NCBI RefSeq assembly: GCF_036711975.1
Contig: NC_091975.1
Coordinates: forward strand, 8,930,501 to 8,994,500
Length of the DNA: 64,000 nt
Reading direction: 5' to 3'
From: Onthophagus taurus
Taxonomy: Eukaryota > Arthropoda > Insecta > Coleoptera > Scarabaeidae
In this document: positions 25,001 through 34,000 of the stretch, piece by piece
How positions within the stretch are numbered: position 1 is the first letter of the stretch
Layout of the letters: each line of letters opens with the position of its first letter
The notes under the pieces: generated by a model
Databases searched by the model: none
What the model saw: the letters and a program-made list of their open reading frames with translations, nothing else
What the model was told of the DNA's origin: nothing
Made by a program: the position numbers and the translations under genes

Positions 25001-28000
25001 AAACAAATTTAGTTTAGGTATAATGATTTTCTAGTGATAAAGAAAAAATCACCAAAATGTCAAAATTGAGTACTTTCGGTATTAGAATTGATCATAACTC
25101 AAAAATTAAAGGTGATGGAGAAAAGTTTATTTGAAATAAATTGTTTATTATGAACTAAAAGGACATTATTCATAAACAGATTTGGTTTAGTTATAATGAT
25201 TTTCTAATGATAAAAAAAAAAAATCACCAAAATGTCAAAATTGAGTACTTTCGGTATTAAAATTGATCATAACTCAAGGATGAAAGGTGATGGAGAAAAG
25301 TTTTTTAGGAATAAATTGTTTATTATGAACTAAAAAAACATCATCCATAAACAAATTTAGTTTAGGTATAATGATTTTCTAGTGATAAAGAAAAAATCAC
25401 CAAAATGTCAAAATTGAGTACTTTCGGTATTAAAATTGCTCATAACTCAAGGATGAAAGGTGATGGAGAAAAGTTTTTTAGGAATAAATTGTTTATTATG
25501 AACTAAAAAAACATCATCCATAAACAAATTTAGTTTAGGTATAATGATTTTCTAGTGATAAAGAAAGAATCACCAAAATGTCAAAATTGAGTACTTTTGG
25601 TATTAAAATAGATCATAACTGAAAAATTAAAGGTGATGGAGAAAAGTTTATTTGAAATAAATTGTTTATTATGAACTAAAAGGACATTACTCATAAACAG
25701 ATTTGGTTTAGTTATAATGATTTTCTAATGATAAAAAGAGAAAATCACCGAAATATCAAAATTGAGTACTTTCGGTATTAAAATTGATCATAACTCAAAG
25801 ATGAAAGGTGATGGAGAAAAGTTTTTTAGGAATAAATTGTTTATTATGAACTAAAAAAACATCATCCATAAACAAATTTAGTTTAGGTATAATGATTTTC
25901 TAGTGATAAAGAAAAAATCACCAAAATGTCAAAATTGAGTACTTTCGGTATTAAAATAGATCATAACTCAAAAATTAAAGGTGATGGAGAAAAGTTTATT
26001 TGAAATAAATTGTTTATTATGAACTAAAAGGACATTACTCATAAACAGATTTGGTTTAGTTATAATGATTTTCTAGTGATAAAGAAAAAATCACCAAAAT
26101 GTCAAAATTGAGTACTTTCGGTAATAAAATTGATCATAACTCAAGGATGAAAGGTGATGGAGAAAAGTTTTTTAGGAATAAATTGTTTATTATGAACTAA
26201 AAAAACATCATCCATAAACAAATTTAGTTTAGGTATAATGATTTTCTAGTGATAAAGAAAAAATCACTAAAATGTCAAAATTGAGTACTTTTGGTATTAA
26301 AATAGATCATAACTCAAAAATTAAAGGTGATGGAGAAAAGATGGAGAACCTTGTCGTCAAATAACTTTATACCCTATTCATAACATATACCAAATTTGGT
26401 TTTTCTAGCTTAATGTATTACGAAGATATTGAACTTTTTAATAATTTAAGAGCCAACTTTGAAGGCCTATAACTCCTGAGGTGTACAACTTAGTATAGAG
26501 GTAAGTTACGTTAAATCATCTTAATTTATTGTCCTCTACATGTCCCTGCTCTGTGTCGGTTCTTATGTGAATCACCCTGTATATAAAAAAATTTTCAAAT
26601 TAATTATGTCTTCATTCTTTAATTCTGTAATCATTCACTCAAAATGAACCCAACCCAACCGAAATAAAATCAAAGGTCATTGCGTGTTGTATAATTAATT
26701 AAGGGGTGCCATTCAGGGTGACTTAATATTTAGCATACTCTTTCTCTACATTTAATACAATTGAACCTCTTCTGGCATTTGTGGTTTGGAAGCCTTGTCT
26801 TTGTATGGTATCCCAGTTTCTGTATCGTTTTTGGATAATTCAAATTTGATCCCCCCAACAATTACAAAAACCCCAAATATTATTTAAATGTTTATAGCGT
26901 TATAACTTAATATTGAATAAAAGTCTTTTCGTTTAATTTATTTCGTACCTGACCGCGACATCTTAGGACCTTTCATGGTAATTCAAAACGTATAAAGTCC
27001 CGATACGCACGCAATATTATTCTTGACCTCGACTCAAATCTACGTATTAATATCCCCGATTTTTTTTTGCATTCGTTTTATAACTATGTTACAAATATAT
27101 TATTAGCGACAAATCCCCGTTGGCAACAATAAAAAAATAAGCGAACTGTTAGAAAACTATCGCACCAAAACCACTTAATGTTGACTTGATAGCGTTCGAG
27201 TTATCTTGAGTAATTACCACTATTTTTATGCTTTCACCCGCATTGTCATCAAGAATGACGAATGAATTACTATTAGTATTCAAAAAATTTTCATTAATAA
27301 AATTTTAAAGAATTTGTTATAAATTTTAAGCATTAATTAGTACAAGGACGAACTTACTACTAATAAGAAGTTCTTCTTGAGCATGTTATAAAAAAACTTT
27401 TACAACAAAAGTTGTAGCAAATTTAATTCTTAACAATATTGCTCTCTTTTACTTTTGCTCTCAGAATCGCCAATATCGAGATATATTCGAAAATATGAAA
27501 ATTGAATAAATTTGTTGCTATTTCATGTTGTTAGTGATAACATTCGGGAAATGGAGCATATTACAAAAAAACTTTTGAAACGAAAGTTGTACCTAATTTT
27601 ATTCTTAGCACTATTGCTCTCTTGCATTTTTGCTCTCAGATGCATAGAATTGCGAAAAATATGAAAATTTGAAAATTGGATGAATTTGTTGCTATTTCAA
27701 GTTGTTGTCAAAAAACGAACACGGTTCGAATTTTGCTAAAGATAACACATAAAAGAAAATGGTGAAGAAATATTTGAATTAATTGAAGTGTACGAAGAAA
27801 ATTCAGTTCTTTGGAATACCAAATCTAAAGAACATAGAAATCGGGAAGCGAGGGATGCAATTTTAACAAGTATTGGGTAAAAATTTAATCGGAATTTGTA
27901 CCATTGGTAATATCTAGTCTTCTGACAACATAATTTGGTCTTCTGACAGTAAAATTAAGTCTTATGCTAACAGTATTTGGATTTTTAGTAGTAGTGCGTA

Positions 28001-31000
28001 GTCTTCTGTAAGAAAGATGTGCTTCATTTGCAATATCTAGTCTTTCACTAGCAGTACTTAGTCTTCTGCCAGCAATATCTAGTCTTTTGCAGCAATATCT
28101 AGTCTTCTACCAACAGTATTTCGTCTTCTGGTAGAAATGTGAAGTTTTCTGTAAGAAGAATCTGCTTCATTTGCAACATCTAGTCTTTGATTAGTAATAT
28201 TTAGTCTTCTGCCAGCAATATCTAGTCTTTTTCAGCAATTTAGTTTAAGGCGTTTAAGTTACTAAAGCTACTATTAAGCAACTATCAATCGAGTTCTCTT
28301 TTTTGTGAATCCAGTATGCCAAATAACTAACAATTTGACAACGAATGTTGATATTTGTTGACACCCATCTCTAATCTACGCCAAATCCATGGTTTCACCC
28401 AACAGCTTCTTTTTATTTTGTCTGTTTGTTTGAGAGAAACCTCTTGGAAGTTTTATAGAAGCTCTCGGAGAGCTAAAACAGTCTCAAGTGGACACACAGC
28501 TGAGAGTAGATATCGGGAGTTACTCTCAAAAGTTTCTCTCAAGTGGACACCTAGCTTAACAATATTGCTCAGTTGCACTTTTGCTCTCAAATCCGTCAAT
28601 ATCGAGAAAGATACGAAAATATGAAAATTGGATGAATTTGTTGCTATTTCAAGTTGTTAATGGCAACATTCGGGAAACGAAGCATATTAAAAAAAAACTT
28701 TTAGAACAATAATTCTTGCAAATTTAATTTAGAACAATATTGCTCTCTTTCATTTTTGCTCTTAGATGCGTCAATATTGAGAAAAATTCAAAATTATGAA
28801 AATTTTATGAATTTGTTGTTTTCAAGTTATTAATGGTAATATTCAAGAATCGGAGCATTTTACAAAAAAATCGTTAGAACAAAAGTTGTTGCAAATTTTA
28901 TTCCTAACAATATTGTTCTCTTTCATTTTTCTTCTTAGATGCGTTAATAATGAGAAAAATTCAACATTATGAAAATATGATGAATTTGTTGCTATTTCAA
29001 GTTGTTAATGTTACCATTCGGGAAACGAAGCATATTACAAAAAAACTTTTAGAACAATAATTCTTGCAAATTTAATTTAGAACAATATTACTCTGTTGCT
29101 CCTTTGTTTTTAGTTGCGTCAATATCAAGAAAAATACGAGAATATGAAAATTGGATGAATTTGTTGCTATTTAAAGTTGTTAATGGTAACATTCGGGAAA
29201 CGAAGCATATTACAAACAAAATTTTAGAACAATAATTATTGCAAATTTAATTTAGAACAATATTGCTCTCATTCACTTTTGCTCTCAGAGGCGTCAATAT
29301 CGAGAAAGATATGAAAATATGAAGATTGGATGAATTTGTTGCTATTTCAAGTTGTTAATAGCAACATTCAGGAAACGAAGCATATTACAAAAAAAATTTT
29401 AGAACAATAATTATTGAAAATTTAATTTAGAACAATATTGCTCTCATTCACTTTTGCTCTCAGATGCGTCAATGTCGAGATAAATACGAAAATATGAAGA
29501 TTGAATGAAATTGTTGCTATTTCAAGTTGTCAATGGTATCACTCGGGAAATGAAGCATATTACAAAAAAACTTTTAGAACTATAATTCTTGCAAATTTAA
29601 TTTAGAACAATATTGCTCTGTTGCTCTTTTGTTTTTAAATGCGTCAATATCAAGAAAATACGAGAAAATGAAAATTGGATGTATTGTTGCTTTTTCAAGT
29701 TGTTAATCGGGAAATGGAGCATGTTATAAAAAAACTTGTACAATAAAAATTGTAACAAATTTTAGTCTAAACAATATTGCTCTCTTGCACTTTTGCTCTT
29801 AGATGAATAGAATCGAAAAAAATATGAAAATTTGATGAATTTTGTTATTTTATAAGCTGTTAATGGTAACACTCTGGAAAAGGAGTATGTTGTAAAAAGG
29901 GTTTTAGAAAAAAAAAATTGTAGCAAATTTTATTCCTAACAATATTGCTCATTTGTACTTTTGCTTTGAAATGCGTCAATAGCCAGAAAAGTACGAAAGT
30001 ATGAAAATTGGATAAATATTGTTGCTATTCCGAGTTGTCAATGATAACACTCGGGAAATAGAGTACGTTATAAAAAAACTTTTACAACAAAAATTGTAGC
30101 AAATTTTAATCTAAACAATATTGCTCTCTTGCACTTTTGCTCTTAGATGCGTCAATATCGAGAAAAATACGAAAATATGAAAATTGGAGGAATTTGCTGC
30201 TATTTCAAATTGTTAAGGTAACACTCGGGAAACGAAGCATATTACAAAAAAAAATTTTAGAACAATAATTATTGCAAATTTAATTTAGAACAATATTGCT
30301 CAATTGCACTTTTGCTCTCAGATGCGTCAATATCGAGAAAGATATGAAAATATGAAGATTGGATGAATTTGTTGCTGTTTCAAGTTGTTAATGGTAACAT
30401 TCGGGAAACGAAGCATATTACAAAAAAAAATTTAGAACAATAATTCTTGCAAATTTAATTTAGAACAATATTGCACTCTTTCATTTTTGCTCTCAGATGC
30501 GTCAATATCGAGAAAGATACGAAAATATGAAAATTGGATGAATTTGTTGCTATTTCAAGTTGTCAATGGTATCACTTGGGAAATGAAGCATATTACAAAA
30601 AAAATTTTAGAACAATAATTATTGCAAATTTAATTTAGAACAATATTGCTCTCTTTCATTTTTGCTCTTAGATGCGTCAATATTGAGAAAGATACGAAAA
30701 TATGAAAATTGGATGAATTTGTTGCTATTTCAAGTTGTTCATGGTAACACTCGGGAAATGAAGCATATTACAAAAAAACTTTTAGAACAATAATTATTGC
30801 AAATTTAATTTAGAACAATATTGCTCTCATTCATTTTTGCTCTCAGATGCGTCAATATTGAGAAAAATACGAAAATATGAAAATTAGAGGAATTTGCTGC
30901 TATTTCAAATTGTTAAGCTAACACTCGGGAAATGAAGCATATTACAAAAAAAATTTTAGAACAATAATTATTGCAAATTTAATTTAGAACAATATTGCTC

Positions 31001-34000
31001 TCTTTCACTTTTGCTCTCAGATGCGTCAATATCGAGACAAATACGAAAATATGAAAATTGTATGAATTTGTTGCTATTTCAAGTTGTTAATGGCAACACT
31101 CGGGAAACGAAGGATATTACAAAAAAAATTTTACAACAATAATTATTGCAAATTTAATTTAGAACAATATTGCTCTCATTCACTTTTGCTCTCAGATGTG
31201 TCAATATCGAGAAAGATATGAAAATATGAAGATTGGATGAATTTGTTGCTGTTTCAAGTTGTTAATGGCAACATTCGGGAAACCAAGCATATTACAAAAA
31301 AAAATTTAGAACAATAGTTATTGCAAACTTAATTTAGAACAATATTGCTCTCATTCACTTTTGCTCTCAGATGCGTCAATATCGAGATAAATACGAAAAT
31401 ATGAAGATTGGAAGAATTTGTTGCTATTTCAAGTTGTCAATGGTATCACTCGAGAAATGAAGCATATTACAAAAAAACTTTTAGAACAATAATTCTTGCA
31501 AATTTAATTTAGAACAATATTGCACTCTTTCACTTTTGCTCTCAGATGCGTCAATATCGAGAAAGATACGAAAATTTGAAAATTGGATGAATTTGTTGCT
31601 ATTTCAGGTTGTTAATGGTAACATTCGGAAAACGAAGCATATTACAAAAAAAAATTTAGAACAATAATTATTGCAAATTTAATTTAGAACAATATTGCTC
31701 TCATTCACTTTTGCTCTCAGATGCGTCAATATCGAGAAAGATACGAAAATATGAAAATTGGATGAATTTGTTGCTATTTCAAGTTGTTAATGGTAACATT
31801 TGGGAAACGAAGCATATTATAAAAAAACTTTTAGAACAATAATTATTGCAAATTTAATTTAGAACAATATTGCTCTTATTCACTTTTGCTCTCAGAGGCG
31901 TCAATATCGAGAAAGATATGAAAATATGAAGATTGGATGAATTTGTTGCTATTTCAAGTTGTTAATGATAACATTCGGGAAACGAAGCATATTACAAAAA
32001 AACTTTTAGAACAATAATTATTGCAAATTTAATTTAGAACAATATTGCTCTTATTCACTTTTGCTCTCAGAGGCGTCAATATCGAGAAAGATACGAAAAT
32101 ATGAAAATTGGATGAATTTGTTGCTATTTCAAGTTGTTAATGGTAACATTCGGGAAACGAAGCATATTACATAAAAAATTTTTAGAACAATAATTCTTGC
32201 AAATTTAATTTAGAACAATATTGCACTCTTTCACTTTTGCTCTCAGATGCGTCAATATCGAGAAAGATACGAAAATATGAAAATTGGATGCATTTGTTGC
32301 TATTTCAAGTTGTTAATGGTAACATTCGGAAAACGAAGCATATTACAAAAAAACTTTTAGAACAATAATTATTGCAAATTTAATTTAGAACAATATTGCT
32401 CTTATTCACTTTTGCTCTCAGAGGCGTCAATATCGAGAAAGATATGAAAATATGAAGATTGGATGAATTTGTTGCTATTTCAAGTTGTTAATGATAACAC
32501 TCGGGAAACGAAGCATATTACAAAAAAAATTTAGAACAATAATTATTGCAAATTTAATTTAGAACAATATTGCTCTCATTCACTTTTGCTCTCAGAAGCG
32601 TCAATATCGAGAAAGATACGAAAATATGAAAATTGGATGCATTTGTTGCTATTTCAAGTTGTTAATGGTAACATTCGGAAAACGAAGCATATTACAAAAA
32701 AATTTTAGAACAATAATTATTGCAAATTTAATTTAGAACAATATTGCTCTCATTCACTTTTGCTCTCAGAAGCGTCAATATCGAGAAAGATACGAAAATA
32801 TGAAAATTGGATGAATTTGTTGCTATTTCAAGTTGTTAATGATAACATTCGGGAAACGAAGCATATTACAAAAAAACTTTTAGAACAATAATTATTGCAA
32901 ATTTAATTTAGAACAATATTGCTCTTATTCACTTTTGCTCTCAGAGGCGTCAATATCGAGAAAGATATGAAAATATGAAGATTGGATGAATTTGTTGCTA
33001 TTTCAAGTTGTTAATGATAACACTCGGGAAACGAAGCATATTACAAAAAAAATTTTAGAACAATAATTATTGCAATTTTAATTCTTAACAATATTGCTCT
33101 GTTGCACTTCTGCTCCCAGATGCGTCAATAGCGAGAAAAGTAGGAAAATATGAAAATTGGATGAATTTGTTCCTTTTTCAAGTTGTTAATGGTAACACTC
33201 GGGAAACAAAGCATATTACAAAAGAACTTTTTAAACAAAAGTTGTAGCTAATTTTATTATTTGCAATATTGCTCTCTTGCACTTTTGCTCTCAGATGCGT
33301 CAACATCGAGAAAAATACCAAAATATGAAAATTGGATAAATTTGTTGCTTTCTCAAGTTAATGGTAACACTCGGGAAACAAAGCATATTATAAAAAAACT
33401 TTTTAAACGGAAGTTGTAGCAAATTGTATTCTTAGCAATATTGCTCTCTTCCACTTTTGCTCTCAGATGCGTCAATATCGAGAAAAATACCAAAATATGA
33501 AAATTGGATGAATTTGTTGCTTTTTCAAGTTAATGGTAACACTCGGGAAACAAAGCATATTATAAAAAAACTTTTTAAACGGAAGTTGTAGCAAATTTTA
33601 TTCTTAGCAATATTGCTCTCTTGCACTTTTGCTCTCAGATGCGTCAATATCGAGAAAAATACCAAAATATGAAAATTGGATGAATTTGTTGCTTTTTCAA
33701 GTTGTTGATGGTAACACTAGGGAAACGGAGTATGTTACAAAAAAACCTTTAGAACAATAATTATTGCAATTTTAATTCTTAATAATATTGCTCTGCTGCA
33801 CTTTTGCTCTCAGATGCGTCAATAGCGAGAAAAGTAGGAAAATATGAAAATTGGATGAATTTGTTGCTTTTTCAAGTGGTTGATGGTAATACTCGGGAAA
33901 CGGGGCATATTACAAAACAACTTTTGGAACGAAAGTTGTAGCTAATTTTATTCTTAGCAATATTGCTCTCTTGCACTTTTGTTTTTAGATGCGTCACTAT

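Noticed and set aside
28660..33900. CENP-B-box-like word (CTTCGTTTCCCGA on the minus strand) in the 175-bp satellite
   Set aside because: Only the left half of the box consensus matches; the required A and CGGG positions do not.
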